Position numbers and translations under genes: made by a program. The notes beneath the pieces are model-generated. The model saw nothing but the letters and a program-made list of their open reading frames with translations. It made no database searches and was not told where the DNA came from. A stretch of 64,000 nucleotides of DNA from positions 1 through 64,000 of the forward strand of contig CAVSBE010000001.1 in NCBI GenBank assembly GCA_963726135.1, given 5' to 3'. The stretch is from Bog-473 sp963726135 (GTDB taxonomy: Bacteria; Actinomycetota; Acidimicrobiia; Acidimicrobiales; RAAP-2). This document shows, piece by piece, positions 56,238 through 64,000 of the stretch (its first letter is position 1; the number at the start of each line of letters is the position of its first letter).

Positions 56238-56981
56238 TCAGTACTCCTTGGTGAACCGGAACTTCACGAGAGCCTTGAGTGCGCCAAAGCCGTCCCGCCA
56301 GGTGATCTTCTTGCCCTCGTCGGGTTCGCGGCCGGCGTAGGAGATGGGCACCTCGTAGATGCGGTGGCCGCGCCGGAGCACCTTCGCCGTGATCTCGGGC
56401 TCGAACTCGAACCGGTTGGAGACGAGGGTGAGGCCTTCGAGCACTTCGGCGTCGAAGAGCTTGAAGCACGTCTCCATGTCGGAGAGCGTCGAGCTGTAGA
56501 GCACGTTGGTGACGAGCGAGAGAAGGCGATTGCCCACCCAGTGCAGCGGCAACATGTTCTTGCGCTGCCCGGTGAAGCGGCTCCCGTAGACGACGCGCGC
56601 CTTGCCCCGCAGGATGGGTTCGAGGAGCAGGGGCCAGTCGTTCGGGTCGTATTCGAGGTCAGCGTCTTGAATGAGCACCAGATCGCCGCGGGCCTCGGCC
56701 AGGGCCGTGCGCACGGCGGCACCCTTGCCCCGGTTCACCTTGTGTCGCAGGACGTGCACGGTGGAGTCCTCGAGCGCGCCGAGGACCTTCTCGGAGCCGT
56801 CGCTCGACCCGTCGTCGACCACGATGATCTGGAGCGTCAGGGGCAGGTCGACCGCCCGCATGCGCCGGATGATCTCGGCGACCGTTGCTCGCTCGTTGAA
56901 CACGGGCGTGATGACCGTGAGGGTCTTGTAGGTCCGCAGCGGAGGCACCTCGTAGAGGCCGGCCAGGTCCGGCTCGGTCAT
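56238..56981 (-). CDS. Family 2 glycosyltransferase, dolichyl-phosphate mannose synthase-like
   Basis: The 247-residue GT2 protein has TVITPVFNERATVAEIIRRM, IIVVDDGSSDGSEKVL, VNRGKGAAVRTALAEARGD and the metal site IQDADLEYDPNDW, then YGSRFTGQRKNM and FEFEPEITAKVLRRGHRIYE. These fit the DPM1-like polyprenyl-phosphate hexose synthases. No C-terminal membrane domain is present. The product, a polyprenyl-phospho-sugar, could feed GT-C enzymes such as 8517-10085. ATG 56981 overlaps the upstream stop (ATGA). Confidence 0.9.
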   Translation of the reverse strand: MTEPDLAGLYEVPPLRTYKTLTVITPVFNERATVAEIIRRMRAVDLPLTLQIIVVDDGSSDGSEKVLGALEDSTVHVLRHKVNRGKGAAVRTALAEARGDLVLIQDADLEYDPNDWPLLLEPILRGKARVVYGSRFTGQRKNMLPLHWVGNRLLSLVTNVLYSSTLSDMETCFKLFDAEVLEGLTLVSNRFEFEPEITAKVLRRGHRIYEVPISYAGREPDEGKKITWRDGFGALKALVKFRFTKEY

Positions 56982-57925
56982 CGGCGTCCCACCTTCTGTG
57001 CGAAGTAGTCGATGGTGCGCTCGATCCCGTCCCGCAAGCCGACCTTGGGCTCCCACCCCAGCTCCCGTCGAGCCAGAGCGATGTCCGGGCAGCGGCGGGT
57101 CGGGTCGTCGGTGGGGAGCGGCTCGAAGGCGATGTCCGAACGCGACCCCGTGACGTCCAGGACGAAATGGGCCAGGTCGAGCATGGACCGCTCGTCGGGG
57201 TTCCCGATGTTGACCGGGCCGACGAGCGAGGAGTCGAGCAGGGCCAGCAGACCCTCGATCTCGTCCTCGACGAAGCAGAGGCTCCTCGTCTGGCTGCCGT
57301 CCCCGTAGACGGTGAGGGGCTCGCCGCCGAGGGCCTGGACGATGAAGTTGGAGACGACCCGGCCGTCGCCGGGCGACAGCCGGGGCCCGTAGGTGTTGAA
57401 GATCCGTGCGATGCCCACGTTCACCCCGTGGGTGCGGTGCATGGCCATCGTGAGGGCCTCCGCGAACCGCTTGGCCTCGTCGTAGACGCTGCGGGGCCCG
57501 GTCGGGTCGACGTTGCCCCGGTACGACTCGACCTGTGGATGGACCTCGGGATCCCCGTAGACCTCGCTCGTGCTCGCCATGAGGAACCGGGCTCCATGCA
57601 CCCGCGCCAGCTCGAGCAGCCGGCGGGTGCCCTCACTGCCGACGGCCAGCGTGTCCAAGGGCCGGGCGAGATAGGCGGGCGGCGACGCCGGCGAGGCCAG
57701 ATTGCACACGGCGTCGACCTTCGACGCGTCCTCGAGACCCACCTTCTCGCTGACGTCGGTCACGATCAGGCTGAACCGGTCGTGACCCTGCAGGTGGGCC
57801 ACGTTGTCCCTCGACCCCGTCGAGAGGTCGTCCAGGCAGACGACGGTGTCACCCCGCTCGATGAGGCGGTCGCACAGGTGGGAGCCGAGAAAGCCGGCCC
57901 CACCCGCCACCACCACTCGGCTCAC
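56978..57925 (-). CDS. UDP-glucuronate decarboxylase (UDP-xylose synthase)-like SDR
   Basis: This intact 315-residue extended SDR has VVVAGGAGFLGSHLCDRLI, NLASPASPPAYLARPLDTL, the catalytic STSEVYGDPEVHPQ, and the highly characteristic YRGNVDPTGPRSVYDEAKR. IFNTYGPRLSPGDGRVVSNF and GDGSQTRSLCFVED follow. The HPQ.E.Y.GNV.P.GPR..YDE.KR run is the signature of UDP-xylose synthase. It lies directly after ugd (GTGA overlap), so the two steps UDP-Glc to UDP-GlcA to UDP-Xyl are encoded side by side. Confidence 0.93.
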   Translation of the reverse strand: MSRVVVAGGAGFLGSHLCDRLIERGDTVVCLDDLSTGSRDNVAHLQGHDRFSLIVTDVSEKVGLEDASKVDAVCNLASPASPPAYLARPLDTLAVGSEGTRRLLELARVHGARFLMASTSEVYGDPEVHPQVESYRGNVDPTGPRSVYDEAKRFAEALTMAMHRTHGVNVGIARIFNTYGPRLSPGDGRVVSNFIVQALGGEPLTVYGDGSQTRSLCFVEDEIEGLLALLDSSLVGPVNIGNPDERSMLDLAHFVLDVTGSRSDIAFEPLPTDDPTRRCPDIALARRELGWEPKVGLRDGIERTIDYFAQKVGRR

Positions 57926-59248
57926 CGGCGCCCTACCCCGGTGTAGAAGAAACCCATGCGCCTGACCGCGGCGGGGTCGAGGAGGTTGCGGGCGTCGATG
58001 ATCCACGGCTCCTCCATGAGGGCGAGGACGCGGGAGAAGTCGAGCCAGCGAAACTCGTCCCACTCGGTGAGCACCACCAGGGCGCGCGCCCCCGTCACGG
58101 CGTCGTAGGGATCGGCCCGCAGGTGCAGCCCGAGCAGGTCGTCGGGTACCTCGGCGTCCGGTTGGGCCGCCACCGTGGGGTCGAAAGCCCGGACCGTCGC
58201 CCCCAGCGCGGCGAGGCGGTGCGAGATCTGCAGGCTGGGCGAATCGCGGCGGTCGTCGGTGTTCGCCTTGAAGGTCAGCCCCCACACGGCCAGCGCTGCC
58301 CCGTCGACCGAGCCGCCGCAGGCCGTCTCGACCTTGGAGACGACGCGGGACAGCTGCTCGTCGTTGGAGGCGATGGCGCCGGCGAGCAGCGAGAACTCGT
58401 AGCCGGCCCCGCGGGCGATGTGGAGGAGCGCCCGGGTGTCCTTGGGCAGGCACGAGCCGCCCCAACCGGGGCCGGGGCGCAGGAACTCGAAGCCGATCCG
58501 CTTGTCGTAGCCCAGCCCGAGCAGGACGTCCCGTGCGTCCGCCCCCACCTCCTCGCAGAGGCCGGCCAGGGCGTTGACGAAGCTCAACTTCGTGGCCAAG
58601 AACGCGTTCGAGGCGTACTTGATCGTCTCGGACGTCGTCGCATCGGTGACGATCAGCGGCGCCCGAGTGGTCGAGAACAGCTCGCCCACCTTGGCGGCCG
58701 CCTGCGGGTCGCTGGCGCCCACCACGATGCGGTCCGGATTGAGACTGTCGAGCACGGCGGTGCCTTCGCGCAGGAACTCGGGGTTCGACACGACGCTGAT
58801 GTCGGGCCGCCCGATCACCTGCTCGACCATGGTGGCCGAACCGACCGGCACGGTCGACTTGTTGACCACGACGGCGCCCGACTCCAGGTGCGCCGCGATC
58901 TCCTTCGCTGCGGTCTCCACGTAGGACAGGTCGGCCGATCCGTCGGCGCTCTGGGGCGTCGGGACACACAAGAAGACGAATGCCGCCCCCTTGACCGCGT
59001 CGACCGCGGAGTCCGTGAAGGAGAGCCGGCCCGCGGCCACGCTGCCCGCCACCAGCTCGTCGAGGCCCAGCCTCGACGATGGGCATGCGCCCCGAGCGCA
59101 GCGCGGCCAGCCGAGTCGGCTCGCGCTCGGCCAGGACCACCGAGTGCCCGAAGTGGGCCAAGGTGGCCGCCGTGGGCAGCCCCACGTAGCCGGCCCCGAT
59201 CACGGCCACGGCGTGGCACGCCGTGCGGGCGTCGGTCGGCGCGCTCAT
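57922..59248 (-). CDS. ugd: UDP-glucose 6-dehydrogenase (one frame break)
   Basis: This classical Ugd, about 441 residues, starts at ATG 59248. It has VAVIGAGYVGLPTAATLAHF and LRSGRMPIVEAG, then one inserted G (about 59080) in GG to GGG. Removing it gives PIVEAGLDELV. The rest is intact: FLCVPTPQSADGSADL, KSTVPVGSATMVEQ, SNPEFLREGTAV, PDRIVVGA, and the catalytic cysteine in GPGWGGSCLPKDT. It makes UDP-glucuronate for the adjacent decarboxylase. Its SNPEFLREG and GGSC.PKD motifs separate it from the WecC-like enzyme at 24588-25851. Confidence 0.95.
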
Positions 59249-60174
59249 GCGGGGGCCTGTCTGCTGAGGCGAACGCGGAGGGCCGCGACGAGCCGGGACA
59301 GGCCGTCCTGCCACTGCGGCAGGGCGGGAAGGCCGCTCAGGCGCAGCGCCATGTTGTCCAGCACCGAGTAGGCGGGCCGCGGCGCCGGGCGGGGCGGGTC
59401 GAGCTCTGCGGTGCTGATGGCGCGCACGCGTTCCGGGTCGGCCCCGGCCTGGGCCAGCACGGCCCGCACGAAGGCCCACCAGGTGGTCGCCCCGCCGTTG
59501 GTCAGGTGGAAGATGCCCGGCCTGCGGTCGAGTCCGAGGGTGACGATCGCGGGCGCCAGGTCGGCCGTGAACGTCGGCGACCCGTGCTGGTCGTCGACGA
59601 AGCGCAGCTCGCCCTCGCCGTCGGCCAGACGCAGCGCGGTGACCACCATGTTGGCCCCGTGGGCTCCGCATAGCCAGCTGGTGCGCACGATGGTGGTCCC
59701 GGGGCGGCACTCCCGCTCACCTGCGAGCTTCGAGGCGCCGTACACCGAGGCCGGACACGGTGGGTCCCACTCACGGTACGGGCGATCAGAGGTCCCGTCG
59801 AAGACGTAGTCGGTGGACACGTACACCATGTGCGCGCCCGCCAGCGCGGACGCCTCGGCGATGTGGCGGGTGCCGATGGCGTTGACGGTGAAGGCGGGGT
59901 CGACCTCGGTCTCGCACCGGTCCACCGCGGTGAAGGCGCCGCCGTGGAGCACGAGCTCGGGCCGGAACTCGGCGAAGGTGCGCATGACCGCATCCCGGTC
60001 GTCGACGCGCATGGAGTCAATGTCGGTGCCCAGGACCTCATGGTTGAGGCCGTCCCGCGGCCCTTCCGGCCCGAGGAGCGCGCACCGGAGGCCGCCGGAC
60101 GGCACCCGTCCCGCCAGCGCGTCGAGCAGGTCTCGGCCCAGCTGCCCGTCGGCTCCGGTGATGAGGATCCGCAC
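59245..60174 (-). CDS. rmlD: dTDP-4-dehydrorhamnose reductase
   Basis: This intact 309-residue SDR does the last step of dTDP-L-rhamnose synthesis. It has ILITGADGQLGRDLLDAL, GGAFTAVDRCETEVDPAF, YVSTDYVFDGTSDRPY, YGASKLAGERECR with the Tyr-x3-Lys, VRTSWLCGAHGANMV, QHGSPTFTADLA and FHLTNGGATTWWAF. GTG 60174 follows the rmlB stop by 3 bases, and its stop overlaps ugd. Confidence 0.95.
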   Translation of the reverse strand: MRILITGADGQLGRDLLDALAGRVPSGGLRCALLGPEGPRDGLNHEVLGTDIDSMRVDDRDAVMRTFAEFRPELVLHGGAFTAVDRCETEVDPAFTVNAIGTRHIAEASALAGAHMVYVSTDYVFDGTSDRPYREWDPPCPASVYGASKLAGERECRPGTTIVRTSWLCGAHGANMVVTALRLADGEGELRFVDDQHGSPTFTADLAPAIVTLGLDRRPGIFHLTNGGATTWWAFVRAVLAQAGADPERVRAISTAELDPPRPAPRPAYSVLDNMALRLSGLPALPQWQDGLSRLVAALRVRLSRQAPA

Positions 60175-60177
60175 CGC

Positions 60178-61188
60178 TCAGCCGCCTCGGGCTCCCCAGG
60201 CTCCTTCGACGACGGGAGCACGGGCCCGCAACGGCTCCCACCACTCCCGATGCTGCGCGTACCAGCGCACCGTGTCCGCCAGGCCCTGTTCCCAGTCGAT
60301 GGACGGTGACCAGCCCAGCTCCTGCTGGAGCTTGGAGGCGTCGAGCACGTACCGGCGGTCGTGGCCGGGGCGATCGGGCACGATCGTCTTGAGCGACTCC
60401 GGCTTTCCGAGCGTGTCGAGGATCCGGTCGGCCACTTCCATGATCGACGCCTCCACTCCGCTGCCCACGTGGTAGGTCTCCCCGACTCGGCCCCGGGCGA
60501 GGACCGCGTCGATCGCGGTGCAGTGGTCGTGGACGTGCAGCCATTCCCGGCGGTTCTCCGTGCTCGCGTACAGGGTCAGCGGCTGGTCGTCGAGCGCCAG
60601 CGCGCAGAAGTGCGGGATCAGCTTCTCGGGGAACTGGTAGGGCCCGTAGTTGTTGGCACAGTTGGTGATCGTGATGGGGAGCCCATAGGTCTCCGCGTAC
60701 GCGCGGACCGCATGGTCCGCGCCTGCCTTCGATGCGTTGTACGGCGTACGGGGACGGTAGGGCGAGTCCTCCGTGAACACCTCGTCGGTGTCGAGGGGGA
60801 GATCCCCGTACACCTCGCACGTCGAGACATGGTGGAACCGGGCCACGCCGGTCTGCCGGGCCGCCTCGAGCATGGTCTGGGTCCCGATCACATTGGTCCG
60901 GAAGAACAGCCCGGGATTGAGGACCGCCAGGGAGTTGTGCGACTCGGCGGCGAAGTGGACGACCGTGTCGATCTCCTCGCCGCGGAAGGTCTTCTCGGCC
61001 GTCTCGGGGTCGCAGATGTCCCCCTGGACGAAAACGATCCGATCCTCGATGTCGGACAGGTTGGGTCGGTTGCCGGCGTAGGTGAGGACGTCATAGACGA
61101 CCACATGGTCCGCGGGATGCTGCTCGACCCAGTAGCGGGCGAAGTTGGACCCGATGAAACCGGCACCTCCCGTGACGAGAAGGCGCAT
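60178..61188 (-). CDS. rmlB: dTDP-glucose 4,6-dehydratase
   Basis: This intact 336-residue extended SDR has LLVTGGAGFIGSNFARYWV, YDVLTYAGNRPNLSDIEDR, VHFAAESHNSLAV, HHVSTCEVYGDLPLD, the catalytic YNASKAGADHAVRAY, ITNCANNYGPYQFPEKLIP and RREWLHVHDHCTAI. AESHNS replaces the more usual AESHVDRS, but all catalytic positions are otherwise present. It is the first gene of the seven-gene operon. rmlA and rmlC, needed for a full rhamnose pathway, are not in the window. Confidence 0.95.
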   Translation of the reverse strand: MRLLVTGGAGFIGSNFARYWVEQHPADHVVVYDVLTYAGNRPNLSDIEDRIVFVQGDICDPETAEKTFRGEEIDTVVHFAAESHNSLAVLNPGLFFRTNVIGTQTMLEAARQTGVARFHHVSTCEVYGDLPLDTDEVFTEDSPYRPRTPYNASKAGADHAVRAYAETYGLPITITNCANNYGPYQFPEKLIPHFCALALDDQPLTLYASTENRREWLHVHDHCTAIDAVLARGRVGETYHVGSGVEASIMEVADRILDTLGKPESLKTIVPDRPGHDRRYVLDASKLQQELGWSPSIDWEQGLADTVRWYAQHREWWEPLRARAPVVEGAWGARGG

Positions 61189-61196
61189 GGGACCGA

Positions 61197-61202
61197 ATGG
61201 TA
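61197..61202 (-). promoter_or_regulatory. -10 box of the rmlB operon
   Basis: TACCAT on the minus strand lies 8 bases before ATG 61188, with no ribosome-binding sequence. It should drive rmlB through the aspartic protease gene. Confidence 0.45.
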
Positions 61203-61223
61203 GCGCGGCCCCCGCCTGCCTCC

Positions 61224-61976
61224 TCAGTCCCGGGCTGGGCGCAGGTGCACGACGTCGCCGGCGGCCACCAGGCGGGGGCCCGTTGCCGTCTCGACGACCA
61301 GGTGCCCGGCGTCATCGATGGCCGTCGCCCGCCCCGTGAGCTCCTGGCCAGGCATGATGACCCGAACCGCCTGGCCCAGGGTGGCGCACCGTCGCCGCAC
61401 CTCCTCGGCGAGGGCCCGCCGGCCCGCCGGCCCGTCGAGCAGGCCGCACCGCGGCCCCAGCGCGCCCAGGAGCCGGTCCAGCAGGAGGCTGCGGTCGACC
61501 GGCGGCCCCCCGGCGGCGACCTGGTCGAGGCAGGTGCCACCGGCTCCTGCGGGCCCCGGCCAGGCCACGTTGATCCCGATCCCGACCACCACGGCGGACA
61601 GGGAGCCCAGGGTGAATTCGGCCTCGGCCAGCACCCCCGCCAGCTTGGACCCGCCCACCAGCAGGTCGTTGGGCCATTTGAGCGCGGCCTCGACACCGGC
61701 CACCTCCCGGCAGGCGTCCGCGGCGGCCAGGGCCACCGCCCCCGTGCAGAGGTGCACGTCGGCACCCTCGCACTGCGGGCGGAGCAGGATCGACACCAGG
61801 AGGTTGGCTCCCGGAGGCGACTCCCAGCGCCGATCGAGACGGCCCCGCCCCGCCGTCTGATGGTCGGCCACGGCGACCAGGCCGGCCGGCGCCCCGCGGC
61901 GTGCCTGGTCACGCACGTAGATGTTCGTCGAGTCGATCTCGTCGAACCGGCGGATGTCCCATTCCCCGCCCCACAT
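61224..61976 (-). CDS. birA: Biotin--[acetyl-CoA-carboxylase] ligase, without DNA-binding domain
   Basis: The 250-residue enzyme attaches biotin to carrier lysines. It has IRRFDEIDSTNIYVRDQA, the biotin/ATP loop QTAGRGRLDRRWESPPGANL, LKWPNDLLVGGSKLAGVLAE with the KWPND motif, and VVVGIGINVAWPG. A small beta C-terminal domain ends the protein (TGRATAIDDAGHLVVETATG). There is no N-terminal helix-turn-helix, so it is the monofunctional class. ATG 61976 has TATGGT 7 bases upstream. It diverges from the biotin carboxylase/BCCP gene, its obvious substrate. Confidence 0.95.
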   Translation of the reverse strand: MWGGEWDIRRFDEIDSTNIYVRDQARRGAPAGLVAVADHQTAGRGRLDRRWESPPGANLLVSILLRPQCEGADVHLCTGAVALAAADACREVAGVEAALKWPNDLLVGGSKLAGVLAEAEFTLGSLSAVVVGIGINVAWPGPAGAGGTCLDQVAAGGPPVDRSLLLDRLLGALGPRCGLLDGPAGRRALAEEVRRRCATLGQAVRVIMPGQELTGRATAIDDAGHLVVETATGPRLVAAGDVVHLRPARD

Positions 61977-61983
61977 GGCAGAC

Positions 61984-61989
61984 ACCATA
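61984..61989 (-). promoter_or_regulatory. -10 box, leaderless start of birA
   Basis: TATGGT on the minus strand ends 7 bases before ATG 61976. Confidence 0.5.
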
Positions 61990-62032
61990 CGGCGCGTGCA
62001 ATTGTGAGTGCCCACCTCCGGAAAGGTCCAGC

Positions 62033-63799
62033 GTGCTCGAGAAGGTCCTCATCGCAAACCGCGGCGAAATCGCCGTCCGGATCATCCGGACGTGCCGTGA
62101 GCTCGGCGTCGCGACGGTCGCCGTCTACTCGAGCCTGGATCGCGACGCCCTCCACGTGCGCATGGCCGACGAGGCGTACGCCCTCGGCGGCGAGACCGCG
62201 GCCGAGAGCTACCTCAACACCGAGGCCATCCTGCACGCCATCGACCAGAGCGGGGCCGACAGCGTGCACCCGGGCTACGGGTTCTTCTCCGAGAACACCG
62301 ACTTCGCACGAGCCATCACCGGGCGCGGCGTCACCTTCATCGGCCCGCCACCCGACGCGATCGAGGTCATGGGCGACAAGATCAGCTCCCGCCTGGCCGC
62401 CGAGGCCGCCGGCGTGGCGGGAGTCCCCGGCCGCTCCGAACCGCTCACCTCGCCCGACGAGGTCGTCGCCTTCGGCGACCTCCACGGCTGGCCGGTCGCC
62501 ATCAAGGCGGCCTACGGCGGCGGGGGCCGTGGCATGAAGGTCGTCGCGGCGGCCGAGGACGCCGCCGACGCCATGGAGTCGGCCGCCCGCGAGGCCCAGG
62601 CCTACTTCGGCCGGCCCGAGGTGTACCTGGAGCGCTACCTGGCCTGGCCGCGGCACATCGAGATGCAGGTGCTGGGCGACCAGCACGGCAACACCCTCTG
62701 GCTCGGCGAGCGCGACTGCTCGGCGCAGCGCCGCCACCAGAAGTTGGTGGAGGAGAGCCCTGCCCCCGACTTCCCCGAGCACGCCCGCCACGCCATGGGG
62801 ATCGCTGCCGTGAAGGTCTCGGAGGCCTGCGGGTACTACAACGCCGGGACGGTCGAGTTCCTCTACCAGGACGGCGAGTTCTACTTCCTGGAGATGAACA
62901 CACGGCTGCAGGTGGAGCACCCGGTGACGGAGCTGGTGACCGGCCACGACCTCGTCGCCTGGCAGATCCGCATCGCCTCCGGCGAGCCTCTCGACTTCAC
63001 CCAGGACGATGTCCGGCAGCACGGCCACGCCATCGAGGTCCGGATCAACGCCGAGGACCCCAGTGGTGGGAGGTTCTCGCCCTCCCCGGGCACGCTGACC
63101 GCCTTCCATCAGCCGGCCGGACCTGGCGTCCGCCTCGACGCCGGCTACGAGGCCGGCGACACGGTGTCGCAGTACTACGACAACCTGATCGCCAAGCTGA
63201 TCGTCTGGGCGCCCGACCGCGAGGCGGCTCGCCGGCGCATGCTCCGGGCCATCGGCGAGACCCGCATCGCCGGCGTGGCGACCACCCTTCCCGCCCACGA
63301 GGTCATCTTGAGCCACCCCGACTTCGCGGCCGCCACCCACTCGACCAAGTGGGTCGAGGAACGCCTCGACCTCGACGACCTCAGGGTCGAGCCCGCCGGG
63401 ACCGCCCCCGCGGTGTCGCTCGTCGAGGACGAGGTGCCGATGGTCCAGCGCGACGTGACCGCCGAGGTCGACGGCCGGCGCTTCTCCGTCCGGCTGTGGG
63501 TGCCCGACCTGGGCACGGCGTCCGCCCCCGGCCGTGCGGCCGTCCGCCCCAAGCGGGCCGCCGCCTCGGTGGCGGCGGGCGGGGGCTCGGGCAACGTGAC
63601 GGTGCCCATGCAGGGCACCATCGTCAAGGTCCTGGTGGCGGTGGGCGACGTGGTCGAGGTCGGCCAGGCCGTCTGCCTGCTGGAAGCGATGAAGATGGAG
63701 AACGCCGTGGCGGCCGAGAAGGACGGCGTGATCAAGGAGGTGCGCGTGAGCGCAGGCGACCAGGTCGGCGCAGGCGACGTCGTGGCCGTCATAGAGTAA
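62033..63799 (+). CDS. accA3: Biotin carboxylase fused to biotin carboxyl carrier domain (acyl-CoA carboxylase alpha subunit)
   Basis: This intact 588-residue protein starts at GTG 62033 with GGAAAGG 6 bases upstream. Residues 1-450 are biotin carboxylase: KVLIANRGEIAVRIIRTCRE, VHPGYGFFSENTDFA, the ATP-grasp loop KAAYGGGGRGMKVV, GERDCSAQRRHQKLVEE, and FLEMNTRLQVEHPVTELVTG with the catalytic Arg and Glu. The last 75 residues are the carrier domain with the biotinyl lysine in CLLEAMKMENAV. This is the actinobacterial alpha-subunit layout; it works with separate beta (carboxyltransferase) subunits to make malonyl-, methylmalonyl- or longer products. No beta subunit is in the window. Confidence 0.96.
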   Translation: MLEKVLIANRGEIAVRIIRTCRELGVATVAVYSSLDRDALHVRMADEAYALGGETAAESYLNTEAILHAIDQSGADSVHPGYGFFSENTDFARAITGRGVTFIGPPPDAIEVMGDKISSRLAAEAAGVAGVPGRSEPLTSPDEVVAFGDLHGWPVAIKAAYGGGGRGMKVVAAAEDAADAMESAAREAQAYFGRPEVYLERYLAWPRHIEMQVLGDQHGNTLWLGERDCSAQRRHQKLVEESPAPDFPEHARHAMGIAAVKVSEACGYYNAGTVEFLYQDGEFYFLEMNTRLQVEHPVTELVTGHDLVAWQIRIASGEPLDFTQDDVRQHGHAIEVRINAEDPSGGRFSPSPGTLTAFHQPAGPGVRLDAGYEAGDTVSQYYDNLIAKLIVWAPDREAARRRMLRAIGETRIAGVATTLPAHEVILSHPDFAAATHSTKWVEERLDLDDLRVEPAGTAPAVSLVEDEVPMVQRDVTAEVDGRRFSVRLWVPDLGTASAPGRAAVRPKRAAASVAAGGGSGNVTVPMQGTIVKVLVAVGDVVEVGQAVCLLEAMKMENAVAAEKDGVIKEVRVSAGDQVGAGDVVAVIE

Positions 63800-63821
63800 G
63801 TGGCGTGCCGGTGACCCAGCG

Positions 63822-64000
63822 GTGACCGCCGGGCCCGATTCCGCGGCGGCCAAATCCGCCGCCGCCGCCGTCGTCGACCGCAGCCTCGACGAGCTCGTCT
63901 CGCTCAGCCACCGCCTGCACGCCACGCCCGAGCTCTGCTACGAGGAGACGGCCTCCGCACGGGCGGTGGCGGAGACCATGCGGGCGGGCGGGCTCCCGGT
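63822..64000 (+). CDS. M20-family amidohydrolase, N-terminus (cut by window edge)
   Basis: GTG 63822 opens a frame that runs off the end of the window. After an alanine-rich start it reads LDELVSLSHRLHATPELCYE and ETASARAVAETMRAGGLP, the family opening 'L..lSh.iHa.PEl..eE..a...va..l...G'. M20 relatives include aminoacylases and amidohydrolases such as AbgB or HipO. The metal-binding residues lie beyond the edge. It starts 22 bases after the biotin carboxylase stop and may share its transcript. Confidence 0.78.
   Translation, partial: MTAGPDSAAAKSAAAAVVDRSLDELVSLSHRLHATPELCYEETASARAVAETMRAGGLP

Overview
The window is very GC-rich, uses GTG and TTG starts freely, and packs genes with 1-4 base ATGA/GTGA/TTGA overlaps. 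It carries a PIG-L/Mca-type deacetylase, F420-type luciferase-like oxidoreductases, an ECF sigma/anti-sigma pair and a biotin carboxylase fused to its carrier domain. Together these point to an actinobacterium, most likely of the Acidimicrobiia type; no rRNA or other marker gene is present to fix the genus. No tRNA, rRNA, CRISPR array, insertion sequence or phage gene was recognised. Left part (1-30.4 kb): a large surface-polysaccharide locus. It holds a lipid-carrier sugar-phosphate transferase (WecA/MraY type), a DegT aminotransferase, a WbsX-type glycosyltransferase joined to a methyltransferase-like domain, two sulfotransferases, at least three GT2 and two GT4 glycosyltransferases, a GT-C membrane enzyme, an asparagine-synthase-like amidotransferase, a Wzm/Wzt ABC exporter, and a Wzy-like/CpsD-like/Wzz-like group. 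It also holds a FlaA1/PglF-type 4,6-dehydratase, a UDP-sugar 6-dehydrogenase, an epimerase, a sugar formyltransferase and a polysaccharide deacetylase. Together they suggest a sulfated polymer with amino, probably N-formylated, and uronic or uronamide sugars. The locus ends in gene debris: an acyltransferase start joined to the tail of an Ig-like domain. Middle (30.6-53.3 kb): mixed housekeeping and lipid genes. These are a membrane J-domain/Mrr-like fusion, ahcY, an ECF sigma factor with zinc-type anti-sigma factor, a PIG-L amidase, threonine aldolase, a run of LLM oxidoreductase - SCP-x thiolase - FabH - nucleotidyltransferase, an alpha/beta hydrolase, SDRs, an aldehyde dehydrogenase, an acyl-CoA synthetase, 3-methyladenine glycosylase I and a quinone oxidoreductase. 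Right part (53.3-64 kb): an ArsR-AHSA1 pair with a truncated third gene; a seven-gene minus-strand operon (rmlB, rmlD, ugd, UDP-xylose synthase, two GT2 enzymes, a two-lobed aspartic protease); then birA diverging from a biotin carboxylase/BCCP gene and the start of an M20 amidohydrolase. Two window-wide patterns matter. First, about 40 reading-frame breaks interrupt otherwise conserved genes, and nearly all are explained by a single inserted base, which looks like insertion-biased sequencing error rather than gene decay. Second, many start codons sit 5-8 bases after a TANNNT-like -10 box, so leaderless transcription seems common.
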